DNA of 32,871 bases, taken from the NCBI GenBank assembly GCA_018823415.1, contig JAHJIN010000216.1, forward strand, positions 1 to 32,871, given 5' to 3'. A program made the translations under genes and the position numbers. Below, piece after piece: positions 23,901-32,459 of this stretch. Position 1 is the first letter of the stretch, and each line of letters starts with the position of its first letter. Source of the DNA: Chloroflexota bacterium (GTDB taxonomy: Bacteria > Chloroflexota > JAHJIN01). Under the pieces are notes generated by a model that was given only the letters and a program-made list of their open reading frames with translations, did not search any database and was not told where the DNA came from.

Positions 23901-25517
23901 CTACCGTGCCCCGAACGTGATCCGACTCTCTACCTGGGGCGCGATGGGGCTGTGGTTGCGAATGTACGTTTCGAGCACGTCGGTCATAATGACCTCGGTA
24001 TCGAACGGGTCGGTGATAGTCAAAAAGGTGTAGCAGCCATCACCGCCGCCCGCCAAATAGTTATTGGTCGCCACGCGATAGACAGTGCCAGCGTCTTGCA
24101 GGTCAATGTCCTGACCATTGATGGCGATGCGCACGATGCGCTGGCCCGGTGTGGCAATGGTTTTAGTGTCGTCATTGCCCTGTTGGGCCGGGCGATTGGT
24201 GTCAATCTGATAGGTGAGACCGGCCACCTGCATCGGCGAGTCTTTGGCGCCGCTTTCTAGCACTTCTTTGAGCTGGGGCGCGGTCAGGTTCATGATCACG
24301 ACGGTGTTATTAAAAGGCTCCCAGGTGGCAATGTTGTCGGTGGTGATGGGGCCGGCGGGCAGGGTGGTGCCGCCCCGGAGACCGCCGGAATTATAGAGCG
24401 CGATGACCGGGCGTAGTGATTCGTCCGGCAGCGTGGCGAAGTAGTCCAGGATGGCATCGCAGAACAGGTTGCCCAGGGCCGATTCGCGGCCGCGAGCCTG
24501 GGGATTCAGGTCTACGGTGGTCTGGCCCACCACGCTGCTGGCCGGCAGTTGGGCGCTCCACCGGTCTACAATGACCTTGATGGCGGCGTCATCGGCGATG
24601 GATCGACCCAATTCAACCAGATCGCCCTGGGCCTGTGTAATGTGCGGCGTGGCGGTCGGGTCCACGGTCAGGTCTAGGCGGCCCACATACTGGCTATACG
24701 CGCCGGTCTGTACGATGAGAACGCGCTGGCCGGCGGGATTTCGGGCCTCGGCCGGGTGACGCAGGACCGTGTGGCTGTGGCCGCCGATGATCAGGTCAAT
24801 GCCGTCTACCCGGGCAGCCAGGTCATAGTCCTCGTCGGCGCCCAGGTGCGTGAGGGCGATGACTAGGTCAGACTGGGCCTGGATTTCTGGCACCAATCGC
24901 TTGGCCGTGTCGATGGCGCTGTGGGCGGTGACGCCCTGGAACGCGCCGGCCGAGATAGTGGGTGTGCGCTCGGTGGTCAATCCCAGGATGCCCACCCGCA
25001 GACCGTCCAGGTTCAGGATCGTGTATGGCTTGACGCCGGCGGTTTGCAGGGGGCTATCGGCGGCGAATTCCAGGTTGGCGCAGAGGACCGGGAACTGCAT
25101 CTCGGTGAGGCGCTCGGCCAGCAGGGCTTGACCGCGGTCAAACTCGTGATTGCCCAGGGTCAAGGCGTCATAGCCCATCGCGTTCATGATCTCTACGGAG
25201 GTCCGGCCGTCAAACTCGGTCCAGAACGGCGAACCCTGGAGCACATCGCCGGCGTCCAGCAGCAGCACGCGCTCGCCTTGGGCGCGTGCTGCGTTGACCA
25301 GGGTGGCGATGCGCGCATAGCCGCCCACGTCCTTGTCCTGGCCGGGGGTGATCTGGCCGTGGATGTCGTTGGTGTAAAAAATAGTGAGCGGGCCGGGCCG
25401 AACGACCGCTGCGGTTGGCGAGACGGTCGGACTGGCGGCCAGTTCAGTGCAACCCGGCGCGGCCAAGACTGCCAGGACCACCAAGAGCGCGAGCGCCAAG
25501 GCGCCAAGATGTTTCAT
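23901..25517 (-). CDS. 5'-nucleotidase / UDP-sugar hydrolase-type lipoprotein
   Basis: An extracytoplasmic metallophosphatase that removes phosphate from nucleotides. The 538-residue product starts with a lipoprotein signal (membrane run, then AAPGC with Cys23). It has the catalytic domain motifs TNDIHGQ (Asp51, His53), DAGD (88-91), GNHEFD (122-127) and GGHSH. The C-terminal substrate domain has ALYNSGGLRGG and NNYLAGGGDGCY. The ATG at 25517 has GGAG eight bases upstream. An in-frame ATG at 25601 would add 28 residues ahead of the signal peptide. A perfect 8-bp hairpin (25543-25564) lies in the upstream region. Confidence 0.93.
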   Translation of the reverse strand: MKHLGALALALLVVLAVLAAPGCTELAASPTVSPTAAVVRPGPLTIFYTNDIHGQITPGQDKDVGGYARIATLVNAARAQGERVLLLDAGDVLQGSPFWTEFDGRTSVEIMNAMGYDALTLGNHEFDRGQALLAERLTEMQFPVLCANLEFAADSPLQTAGVKPYTILNLDGLRVGILGLTTERTPTISAGAFQGVTAHSAIDTAKRLVPEIQAQSDLVIALTHLGADEDYDLAARVDGIDLIIGGHSHTVLRHPAEARNPAGQRVLIVQTGAYSQYVGRLDLTVDPTATPHITQAQGDLVELGRSIADDAAIKVIVDRWSAQLPASSVVGQTTVDLNPQARGRESALGNLFCDAILDYFATLPDESLRPVIALYNSGGLRGGTTLPAGPITTDNIATWEPFNNTVVIMNLTAPQLKEVLESGAKDSPMQVAGLTYQIDTNRPAQQGNDDTKTIATPGQRIVRIAINGQDIDLQDAGTVYRVATNNYLAGGGDGCYTFLTITDPFDTEVIMTDVLETYIRNHSPIAPQVESRITFGAR

Positions 25518-25617
25518 GTTCAGACTCCATGCGTGCAGTTGACTCGCCGGGTCAGACCGGCGAGCAGAATGGGAGAAACAACGCGAGCCGGGGGTAGGCA
25601 ACTGGGTCGTTTCGTGC

Positions 25618-25623
25618 TACAAT
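25618..25623 (+). promoter_or_regulatory. Promoter (-10) for the Flp-type pilin
   Basis: TACAAT preceded by TGC (extended -10), with -35 TAGGCA (25595-25600) at a 17-base spacing. Confidence 0.6.
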
Positions 25624-25661
25624 ACAGATGTGTCAAGAGCGCGAATCCAGAGGAGGCCCAG

Positions 25662-25820
25662 ATGACAGTTCATCGCCAGGAAGGCCAAAGTTTGCTCGAG
25701 CATGCGTTGTTGGCCGTGTTGCTCTCTATCGCGGCTCTGGCGGTCTTGATCCTCATCGGTCCCCAGGTCAGCACCATGTTTAGCCAGGTGAATAGCGCCT
25801 TTATTGCCGCGGGCACCTAG
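25662..25820 (+). CDS. Flp/Fap-type pilin (orphan)
   Basis: A 52-residue protein too short for many gene callers. It has the class IVb prepilin layout: a short leader ending in Gly, then QSLLEHALLAVLLSIAALAVLILIGPQV, a single long hydrophobic helix, and a short polar tail. In most Flp pilins the mature N-terminal region carries Glu-Tyr; here it is Glu-His. GAGGAGG precedes the ATG at 25662. No Tad secretion or TadV peptidase genes are nearby, so export would rely on genes elsewhere. Confidence 0.85.
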   Translation: MTVHRQEGQSLLEHALLAVLLSIAALAVLILIGPQVSTMFSQVNSAFIAAGT

Positions 25821-25836
25821 CGTTGCCCAATGCGCC

Positions 25837-26736
25837 TCAGTCGCCCGGCGTGTCGGGGGACTGGTGCGTTGACGGAGCCAGGTTGCGCAAATAGTCGCCA
25901 AACTCTTGGCCAATGTCCTCGCGCCGCAGTGCGTATTCTACCGAGGCCTTGAGAAAGCCCAGGGTGGTGCCGGCATCGTAGCGAGTTCCTTCAAACTCGT
26001 AGGCATAGATCACCTGGTGTTTGAGCAGCCAGCGCAGGGCATCGGTGAGTTGGATCTCGCCGCCTTTGCCCGGTTTGACCTTGGCCAGGGCATCAAAGAT
26101 CTCGGGGGTGAGGATATAGCGTCCCACCACCGCCAAATCCGACGGCGCTTTTTCTGGAGTCGGCTTTTCCACCAGGTCGTCGATGCGATAGATGCGGTCC
26201 TCGATGGGCCGGGCATCGATGACGCCATAGCCTGAGATGCGCTCCCGGGGGATGCGCTCCACGGCCACCACGGAACACTGGTAGCGCTCATATACCTCGA
26301 TCATCTGGCGCAAACACGGCACGTCGGCATAGATCAGGTCATCGCTGAGCAAGACGGCAAACGGTTCGTCGCCCACCAGGTCTCGCGTCACCAGGACGGC
26401 GTGGCCCAGTCCCAGGGGCTCTTTTTGGCGAATGTAGTAGATGGTGCCCAGGTCTGAAATGCGCCGGACCTCGCTGAGCGTGTCCTCGTCACCTTTTTTA
26501 GCCAGGATAGATTCCAGCTCGAACGAGATGTCAAAGTGATCCTCGATGGCGCGCTTGCCCCGGCCGGTGACGATAATGATCTGGTCCAATCCAGACTCGA
26601 CGGCCTCTTCTACGCCGTACTGGATGATGGGCTTGTCTACCAGCGGCAGCATCTCTTTGGGTTGAGCCTTGGTGGCCGGCAGGAATCGGGTGCCCATGCC
26701 GGCGGCCGGAAACACAGCCTTGCGAATCGAGTTCAT
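25837..26736 (-). CDS. galU: UTP-glucose-1-phosphate uridylyltransferase
   Basis: Makes UDP-glucose from UTP and glucose-1-phosphate for polysaccharides and glycolipids. The 299-residue product has the nucleotide-binding signature AAGMGTRFLPATK near residues 11-23, PKEMLPLVDKP, the LLSDDL metal-site region and VEKPTPEKAPSDLAVVGRYI. This is the bacterial GalU length and order. The ATG at 26736 has GGAGG five bases upstream, and its own promoter is at 26770-26798. It ends 16 bases from the convergent pilin gene. Confidence 0.95.
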   Translation of the reverse strand: MNSIRKAVFPAAGMGTRFLPATKAQPKEMLPLVDKPIIQYGVEEAVESGLDQIIIVTGRGKRAIEDHFDISFELESILAKKGDEDTLSEVRRISDLGTIYYIRQKEPLGLGHAVLVTRDLVGDEPFAVLLSDDLIYADVPCLRQMIEVYERYQCSVVAVERIPRERISGYGVIDARPIEDRIYRIDDLVEKPTPEKAPSDLAVVGRYILTPEIFDALAKVKPGKGGEIQLTDALRWLLKHQVIYAYEFEGTRYDAGTTLGFLKASVEYALRREDIGQEFGDYLRNLAPSTHQSPDTPGD

Positions 26737-26769
26737 ACTATCCTCCTGCGGATTCGGTTGCGCCGGGCT

Positions 26770-26798
26770 ATTATAGCAGTGTGTGGGCGAAAAGACAA
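26770..26798 (-). promoter_or_regulatory. Promoter for galU
   Basis: Minus-strand -35 TTGTCT (26793-26798), a 17-base spacer and -10 TATAAT (26770-26775) preceded by TGC (extended). Confidence 0.75.
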
Positions 26799-26827
26799 CC
26801 CCCGCCGGCGCGAGGGTTGGAGCCTAA

Positions 26828-27062
26828 GGGTCTGTAAAAATATAACTTCCCCACTTGGGATCTGATTTCCCCTGCGGCAGTTTTACAGGTTTTGCAGTTC
26901 GTTCGCTGAACCTATCGGGTGTCGCCCTAAAAGCGCGGTTTTTGCGCCCGAAGGGTCTCAATAAGCCTGATCGAGATGCTTCGGACCAAAGAAAGGCTCT
27001 CCGCATGACGGTTTGCGCTGGAAAAATCGAACAAGGTGGGGAACTTGTTCTTTTACAGGCCC
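26828..27062. mobile_element. 235-bp non-coding inverted-repeat element (MITE-like)
   Basis: The left end begins GGGTCTGTAAAAATATAAC. The right end, read inward on the other strand, begins GGGCCTGTAAAAGAACAAG. The imperfect terminal repeats run to about 30 bp, both reaching TTCCCCAC. The element is flanked by TAA on each side (26825-26827 and 27063-27065), a likely target duplication. Removing it and one TAA restores AGCCTAACCAGT, exactly the start of the 80-bp repeat seen intact at 721-803. No transposase is encoded; a 60-residue reading inside (26824-27006, minus) has no support as a gene. Confidence 0.82.
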
Positions 27063-27140
27063 TAACCAGTGAAATTCTTGTACAATGAGCAGGAATTTTC
27101 AGAAGCGTTTCCTGGTTGGTTCTGGTTTATTCAGGTTAGG
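27063..27140 (+). repeat. 80-bp dispersed repeat, copy 2 (interrupted at its 5' end)
   Basis: Begins TAACCAGTGAAATTC and ends CAGGTTAGG; its first bases (AGCCTAA) lie at 26821-26827 across the insertion. It matches copy 1 (minus strand of 721-803). The CTGG-TTTAT-hairpin and the longer internal stem survive with base changes in both copies. It is followed by TGGGA in both places. Confidence 0.8.
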
Positions 27141-27153
27141 TGGGACAAAGCGA

Positions 27154-27177
27154 AACGGGGCCTTTGCAGGCCCCGTT
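27154..27177. terminator. Strong hairpin, likely leftward terminator
   Basis: AACGGGGCC pairs perfectly with GGCCCCGTT around the loop TTTGCA. A T-rich tail (TTTCGCTTTG) follows only on the minus strand. No annotated leftward gene lies just upstream, so it may end a small RNA. Confidence 0.6.
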
Positions 27178-27227
27178 CCTATGGTGGGGAAGGTTAGGAC
27201 GTAAACTGGATAATCCCCTTGGACTCT

Positions 27228-27257
27228 ATTATAATCTCAGAGATGGGTGTCTGGCAA
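27228..27257 (-). promoter_or_regulatory. Possible leftward promoter in the gene-poor gap
   Basis: Minus-strand -35 TTGCCA (27252-27257), an 18-base spacer and -10 TATAAT (27228-27233). An overlapping rightward TATAAT (27230-27235, with TGGATA at 27207-27212) is also possible, so direction is uncertain. Confidence 0.4.
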
Positions 27258-27344
27258 TAGGAAATTGGTACCATTAATCCGGGCGTACTGCTGTGGATTA
27301 ATAGATTCGACCGGCTGCGCCTTTTCTTTTCGGTGTCCTTTTGG

Positions 27345-27350
27345 TATAAT
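27345..27350 (+). promoter_or_regulatory. Promoter (-10) for ruvB
   Basis: TATAAT preceded by TGG (extended -10); the -35 area is a T-rich run without good consensus. Transcription would start near 27357. No GAAC-N4-GTTC box is seen here, so unlike in many bacteria ruvB looks free of LexA control. Confidence 0.65.
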
Positions 27351-27403
27351 AGCCCCTGATGCGCGGCGCTGGATACGGCGGCGCTAGATATGGTGGAGGT
27401 GCC

Positions 27404-28459
27404 ATGTCCGAACCATTGCCCCCCGATCACGCGGCTGAAGAGCGCGTGGTCACGCCCAAACGCAGACTGGATGACGACGCGGCCGAGACGTCGCTGCGGC
27501 CGCGTGCCCTGAACGAGTACATTGGCCAGGACAAGGTCAAGGAAAACCTGCGCATCCTCATCGAGGCGGCCAGGGCCCGCCAGGAGGCCGTGGACCACGT
27601 GCTGCTCTATGGGCCGCCCGGTCTGGGCAAGACCACGTTGGCGAGCATTGTGGCGCACGAGATGGGGGTGAGCATTCGCACCACGTCTGGACCGGCCATC
27701 GAGCGCCAGGGTGACCTGGCGGCCATCCTCACCAACTTGCAGCAGAATGACATCCTGTTCATCGACGAGATCCATCGCCTGGGGCGCGCGGTGGAAGAGG
27801 TGCTGTACCCGGCGATGGAGGATTTTGCGCTGGATATCATCATCGGCAAGGGGCCGGCGGCCAGGAGCATTCGCCTCAAGCTCCCGCCGTTCACCATCGT
27901 GGGGGCCACCACGCGCATCGCCCTCATGACCTCGCCACTGCGGGACCGGTTCGGCGTGATCTATCGGCTGGACTATTATGATGGTGCAGCGATGGAGACC
28001 ATCGTGCGGCGCTCGGCGCGCATCCTGGGGGTGCCCATCGACGAGACCGGCGCGGTCGAGATTGCCCGGCGCGCCCGGGGCACGCCGCGCATTGCCAACC
28101 GCATCCTGCGCCGCGTGCGCGACTATGCCGAGGTGCGCGCCGACGGCGTGATCACCCTGGACGTGGCCCAGCAAGCCCTGTCGATGCTGGACGTGGACGC
28201 CCTGGGCCTGGACGAGATCGACCGGCGCGTGTTGCAGGCGATCATTGAAAAGTTTGGCGGCGGCCCGGTAGGGCTAGAAACCATCGCGGCAGCTATTTCA
28301 GAAGAAGCGGATACCATCATGGACGTGTACGAGCCGTATCTGCTGCAACTGGGGTTCCTGTCGCGCACGCCCCGGGGCCGGGTGGCGACGCTGGCCGCCT
28401 ACAAGCACCTGGGACTCGAACCACCGGCAGCAGAGCCAGATCAGGGCCGGTTGTGGTGA
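27404..28459 (+). CDS. ruvB: Holliday junction branch migration helicase RuvB
   Basis: An AAA+ motor that with RuvA drives branch migration and with RuvC resolves Holliday junctions. The 351-residue product has [13 protein letters not shown], Walker A GPPGLGKT (70-77), Walker B ILFIDEIH (117-124), sensor GATTR and TSPLRDRFG, then the RuvB winged helix ([21 protein letters not shown]). I use the ATG at 27404 with GGTGGAGGT upstream. An in-frame ATG at 27359 would be at the transcript start. RuvA and RuvC are not in the window. Confidence 0.96.
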   Translation: MSEPLPPDHAAEERVVTPKRRLDDDAAETSLRPRALNEYIGQDKVKENLRILIEAARARQEAVDHVLLYGPPGLGKTTLASIVAHEMGVSIRTTSGPAIERQGDLAAILTNLQQNDILFIDEIHRLGRAVEEVLYPAMEDFALDIIIGKGPAARSIRLKLPPFTIVGATTRIALMTSPLRDRFGVIYRLDYYDGAAMETIVRRSARILGVPIDETGAVEIARRARGTPRIANRILRRVRDYAEVRADGVITLDVAQQALSMLDVDALGLDEIDRRVLQAIIEKFGGGPVGLETIAAAISEEADTIMDVYEPYLLQLGFLSRTPRGRVATLAAYKHLGLEPPAAEPDQGRLW

Positions 28460-28493
28460 GTAGACTGGCAGATTGCAAATTGCAGGATAGGGA

Positions 28494-30068
28494 ATGATGG
28501 AAACACGGAACACGGAACTCGAAACTCGGAACCCAAAAGACAAGATCGCCCAGGTCAGGCAATTGCGCGAGCAGGCCCAGTTGGGCGGCGGTCAGGCGCG
28601 CATCGACCGCCAGCACGCCAAGGCCAAGCTTACAGCCCGGGAACGCCTGGGGCTGCTGCTGGACGAGGGCAGCTTTCACGAGTTGGGCATGCTGGTCACA
28701 TCCCAGCTTTTGCCGGCCGAGGAGCGAATCCTAGGCGATAGCGTGGTGACCGGTTATGGCACCATCGACGGCCGGCTGGTCTATGTGTTCAGCCAGGACT
28801 TTACCGTCTATGGCGGCAGCCTGGGTGAAGCCCACGCGCAAAAAGTGGTCAAGCTGATGGACCTGGCGATGCAGAACGGCGCTCCGATCATTGGCCTGAA
28901 CGACTCGGGCGGAGCGCGCATCCAGGAAGGCGTGGTGTCATTGGCCGGCTATGCCGACATTTTTGTGCGGAACACGCTGGCCTCGGGCGTGATCCCCCAG
29001 ATCAGCGTGATCATGGGGCCGTGCGCTGGCGGTGCGGTTTATTCGCCGGCCCTCACCGATTTTATCCTCATGGTCAAAGAATCCAGTCACATGTTTATCA
29101 CCGGGCCAGAGGTCATCAAGGCAGCCACCCACGAAGAGATCTCCTTTGAGGAACTGGGCGGGGCTGAGGTCCACAACACGGTCAGCGGCGTGGCGCACTT
29201 TGCCGCCGAAGACGAGGCTGCGGCTTTGAATACCATCAAGCGGCTGTTGAGCTTTATCCCGCCCAACAACACCGAGGATTCCCCGCACCACGAAACCGAT
29301 GACGACCCGTTGCGCATGGACGAGGTCCTGGACCGCATCGTGCCCGATAACCCGGCCAAGCCCTATGACATCAAGGACGTGATCCGCCATGTGGTGGACG
29401 ACGGCGACTTTTTGGAGGTACACGAGCACTATGCGGCCAATCTGGTAGTGGGGTTTGCCCGGCTCTATGGCCGCGCCGTGGGCATTGTGGCGCAGCAGCC
29501 GGCGTACCTGGCCGGCGTGCTGGACATCAATTCGTCGGACAAGGGCGCGCGTTTTGTGCGCTTTTGCGATTGCTTTAACATCCCCCTGGTCACGTTTGTG
29601 GATGTGCCGGGCTTTCTGCCCGGCGTGGCCCAGGAGCACGCCGGCATCATCCGGCACGGGGCCAAGCTGCTCTATGCCTATTGCGAGGCCACGGTGCCCA
29701 AAGTCACCGTCATCACTCGCAAGGCCTATGGCGGCGCGTACGACGTCATGAGTTCCAAACACGTGCACGGTGACATCAACTATGCCTGGCCCTCGGCCGA
29801 GATTGCCGTAATGGGACCGGAAGGCGCGGTCAACATTGCCTATCGCAACGAGATCGCCGAGGCCGAGGACCCGGAAGCGGCCCGGCAGCGCCTCATTGCC
29901 GAGTACCGCGAGCAGTTTGCCAACCCTTACATCGCCGCGTCCCGGGGCTATATCGACGAAGTGATCCTGCCTCATGAAACCCGGCCCCGGCTCATCGCCG
30001 CACTCGAGATGCTGCAAAACAAGCGCGGCGATATGCCGCCCAAAAAGCACAGCAACATGCCATTGTAA
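28494..30068 (+). CDS. Acyl-CoA carboxylase carboxyltransferase (propionyl-CoA carboxylase beta type)
   Basis: Transfers CO2 from carboxybiotin to an acyl-CoA, most likely propionyl-CoA, as part of the biotin carboxylase unit downstream. The 524-residue product has both crotonase-type halves: [20 protein letters not shown] near the start, [19 protein letters not shown] and [16 protein letters not shown] in the N-half, and [21 protein letters not shown] and [12 protein letters not shown] in the C-half. The first 14 residues ([13 protein letters not shown]) come from a degenerate GAAACTCGG-like repeat and are not family sequence. No closer start codon exists. The start at 28494 or 28497 is therefore uncertain. 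Confidence 0.93.
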   Translation: MMETRNTELETRNPKDKIAQVRQLREQAQLGGGQARIDRQHAKAKLTARERLGLLLDEGSFHELGMLVTSQLLPAEERILGDSVVTGYGTIDGRLVYVFSQDFTVYGGSLGEAHAQKVVKLMDLAMQNGAPIIGLNDSGGARIQEGVVSLAGYADIFVRNTLASGVIPQISVIMGPCAGGAVYSPALTDFILMVKESSHMFITGPEVIKAATHEEISFEELGGAEVHNTVSGVAHFAAEDEAAALNTIKRLLSFIPPNNTEDSPHHETDDDPLRMDEVLDRIVPDNPAKPYDIKDVIRHVVDDGDFLEVHEHYAANLVVGFARLYGRAVGIVAQQPAYLAGVLDINSSDKGARFVRFCDCFNIPLVTFVDVPGFLPGVAQEHAGIIRHGAKLLYAYCEATVPKVTVITRKAYGGAYDVMSSKHVHGDINYAWPSAEIAVMGPEGAVNIAYRNEIAEAEDPEAARQRLIAEYREQFANPYIAASRGYIDEVILPHETRPRLIAALEMLQNKRGDMPPKKHSNMPL

Positions 30069-30083
30069 AGCGAGGTCACCCCC

Positions 30084-30395
30084 ATGACCGATGATCCGCA
30101 GCGCTGGAAAACGCCCACCCCGGAGGAACAAGATCATCGCCAGCTCCGGGCCGAACTGGAAACCGGCGATTGGCGCGCCGATTACGAGGCTGCCGTGACC
30201 GAGATGAGCGCCTTTGAGCTGCAATATGGGCTCACCAGCGAGTGTTTTTACGAACGCTATCAGGCCGGGGCGCTCAAACCCTCTGACGATTTCCAGCGCT
30301 GGGCCGTGCGCTATGAGATGTACCGGGACCGGCACCCGGACCTGGAGGCTGATATGCTGCTGGCCCTGGGCCGGGCCGACCAACCGCTGGCGTGA
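30084..30395 (+). CDS. Small antitoxin-like protein of unknown function
   Basis: A 103-residue soluble acidic protein. The stretch LTSECFYERYQAGALKPSDDFQRWAVRYEMYRDR resembles short proteins of the 'SxEFYxRYQAGELGDdxDFxeWaaLY' type, which often pair with small toxins. I recall this pattern from such families and cannot verify it here. No toxin gene is adjacent. GAGGT precedes the ATG at 30084. It lies between two carboxylase genes (15 and 34 bases), so a structural or regulatory role for the carboxylase is equally possible. Confidence 0.7.
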   Translation: MTDDPQRWKTPTPEEQDHRQLRAELETGDWRADYEAAVTEMSAFELQYGLTSECFYERYQAGALKPSDDFQRWAVRYEMYRDRHPDLEADMLLALGRADQPLA

Positions 30396-30429
30396 TTCGC
30401 TGATTAGTAGGTTCGCCAAGAGAGGACGC

Positions 30430-31929
30430 ATGTTTCAAAAGATACTGGTCGCCAACCGAGGCGAGATTGCCGTGCGTGTGCTGCGTGCCTGTCGTGAGTT
30501 GGGCTTGCAGACCGTGGCCGTTTATAGCGATGTGGACCGCCACAGCCTGCACGTGCGGTATGCTGACGAAGCCTATTGCATCGGCACGGCGCCTCCGCGC
30601 GATAGCTATTTGCGGGCCGACCGCATCATCGATGTAGCCCGGCGTTCTGGTGCCGAGGCCATCCACCCCGGCTATGGTTTCTTGGCCGAAAACGCCGAGT
30701 TTGCCCAGGCCTGTATCGACGCCGGGGTGGCCTTTGTCGGTCCCACACCCGGGGCCATCCAGCGCATGGGTGACAAGACCTGGGCGCGCCAGACCATGAT
30801 CGCTGCTGGCGTGCCGGTGGTGCCCGGCACGCGCGAGCCGCTCACCGACTCGCAGGCTTCCGCCGAGGCAGAGCACATTGGTTACCCGGTGCTCATCAAG
30901 GCCGCGGCCGGCGGCGGCGGCAAGGGTATGCGCCGCGTAGACCAGCCAGCCGATCTGTCCAACGCCCTGCGCGCGGCTCGTAGCGAGGCTCAGACCGCTT
31001 TTGGCGATGACACCATCTATCTGGAAAAGGCTATCGAGGGGGCGCGGCACATCGAGTTCCAGGTGCTGGCCGATAATTATGGGCACGTGGTGCACCTGGG
31101 CGAGCGCGAGTGCTCCATCCAGCGGCGTCACCAAAAGCTCATCGAAGAATCGCCCAGCCGGGCCATAGATGCTGACCTGCGTCAGCGCATGGGCGACATG
31201 GCCGTGCGCGCCGTGCGTGCCGGCGAATACACCAGCGTGGGCACCGTCGAGTTTTTGCTGGACCGCGACAAGAGCTTTTACTTTTTAGAGATGAACACCC
31301 GCTTGCAGGTGGAGCACCCGGTCACAGAGCTGGTCACCGGCATCGACCTGGTACGCGAGCAGCTGCGCCTGGCGGCCGGCCGGCGACTCCCCTATCGCCA
31401 GGAGGACATCGAGGTCAAGGGCTGGGCAATCGAGTGCCGCATCTGCGCCGAAGACCCCTACAACAATTTTATGCCGTCCATCGGCCGCATCACCGACGTG
31501 TACGAGCCCAGCGGTCAGGGCATTCGCGTGGACAGCGGCGTCTTTGCCGGTTTTGAGGTGTCTATCTACTATGACCCGCTCATCGCCAAGCTGTTGGCCT
31601 GGGGCGAGACACGTGGCGAGGCCATCCTGCGGATGAAACGCGCCCTCAGCGAATACAAGATCCTGGGCATCAAGACCACTATTCCCCTGTTCCAGCAACT
31701 CATGAACAGCTTTAGTTTTATCGGTGGTCAGTTTGACATCGACTTTATGGAGAGCGATTTTGCACTGCGTGGCGAAGGGCAAGGGCAGCACGCCGATGTG
31801 GCCGCCCTGGCGGCGGCCGCCTATGCCTATCGCCGGCGACGTACCGCCCTCATGCAAGGACTGGCACAACGCCGGACGCAGTCCAGCCCCTGGCGGTCGG
31901 CCGGGCGGCCGGGGAGGTGGACCCGATGA
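30430..31929 (+). CDS. Biotin carboxylase subunit of acyl-CoA carboxylase
   Basis: Carboxylates the biotin carrier using ATP and bicarbonate. The 499-residue product begins MFQKILVANRGEIAVRV. It has the ATP-grasp Gly-rich loop GGGGKGM (161-167), the ERECSIQRRHQK stretch, catalytic EMNTRLQVEHPVTE (287-300) and the C-terminal biotin carboxylase domain to about residue 440. It lacks a fused carrier domain. The last 50 or so residues are Arg- and Ala-rich and unlike the family. The ATG at 30430 has AGAGGA upstream. Its stop overlaps the carrier start (ATGA). Confidence 0.95.
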   Translation: MFQKILVANRGEIAVRVLRACRELGLQTVAVYSDVDRHSLHVRYADEAYCIGTAPPRDSYLRADRIIDVARRSGAEAIHPGYGFLAENAEFAQACIDAGVAFVGPTPGAIQRMGDKTWARQTMIAAGVPVVPGTREPLTDSQASAEAEHIGYPVLIKAAAGGGGKGMRRVDQPADLSNALRAARSEAQTAFGDDTIYLEKAIEGARHIEFQVLADNYGHVVHLGERECSIQRRHQKLIEESPSRAIDADLRQRMGDMAVRAVRAGEYTSVGTVEFLLDRDKSFYFLEMNTRLQVEHPVTELVTGIDLVREQLRLAAGRRLPYRQEDIEVKGWAIECRICAEDPYNNFMPSIGRITDVYEPSGQGIRVDSGVFAGFEVSIYYDPLIAKLLAWGETRGEAILRMKRALSEYKILGIKTTIPLFQQLMNSFSFIGGQFDIDFMESDFALRGEGQGQHADVAALAAAAYAYRRRRTALMQGLAQRRTQSSPWRSAGRPGRWTR

Positions 31930-32459
31930 AATATGCGGTCACGGTGAGCAGCGAAACGCCTCGCGAGGTGGAGGTGTGGGAGACTGAGGACGGCCTGTTT
32001 GCGCAACTGGGCGACCAGCACAATCACCTGGATATGGTCAGCATCGACGGGGGCGGGTTTTATAGCCTGCTGATCGACGAGCACAGCTATCAGGTGTTTA
32101 TCGAAGAGCGAGATGAAGGCTATGCCGTAGTCATCCACGGCCGGCTCTACGAGGTGACAGTGGAAAACGAGCAGGCCCGGCGTGCCCGGGGCCTGCGTGG
32201 CCGGTCGGCCAGCAGCGGTCGAGCGCTCGTCAAGTCGCCCATGCCCGGCCTGGTGGTGGACATCACGGTGCGCGAGGGCGACGTGGTGGCGGCCGGGCAA
32301 CGCCTGGTCACGCTGGAGGCCATGAAAATGGAGAACGAGATCGTGGCCCCGGCCGATGGTCGCGTGCAGCGCGTGCACGTGTCTGTAGGTGATAGTGTGA
32401 TGCAGGGGCAGACGTTGCTGATGTTGAGCGAGCCGCCAGAGGCCGGAGGCGTGGCATGA
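31926..32459 (+). CDS. Biotin carboxyl carrier protein
   Basis: Carries carboxybiotin between the two catalytic subunits. The 177-residue product has a variable N-terminal part and a C-terminal biotinyl domain with the signature EAMKMENEI, biotinylated at Lys134. SPMPGLVVDITVREGDVVAAGQ precedes it by about 30 residues, as usual. The ATG at 31926, with GGGAGG upstream and overlapping the previous stop, is preferred to a GTG at 31917. The last codon overlaps the next small gene. Confidence 0.95.
   Translation: MKYAVTVSSETPREVEVWETEDGLFAQLGDQHNHLDMVSIDGGGFYSLLIDEHSYQVFIEERDEGYAVVIHGRLYEVTVENEQARRARGLRGRSASSGRALVKSPMPGLVVDITVREGDVVAAGQRLVTLEAMKMENEIVAPADGRVQRVHVSVGDSVMQGQTLLMLSEPPEAGGVA

Noticed and set aside
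26824..27006. 60-codon leftward reading inside the insertion element
   Set aside because: It runs out through the terminal repeat, has no ribosome site and no transposase motif.
27041..27050. GAACTTGTTC as a second LexA box upstream of ruvB
   Set aside because: The spacer is 2 rather than 4 bases, and it belongs to the right inverted end of the insertion element, 300 bases from the ruvB promoter.
28938..30431. 497-codon leftward reading antisense to the carboxyltransferase
   Set aside because: Shadow of a highly conserved sense gene; no recognisable domain.
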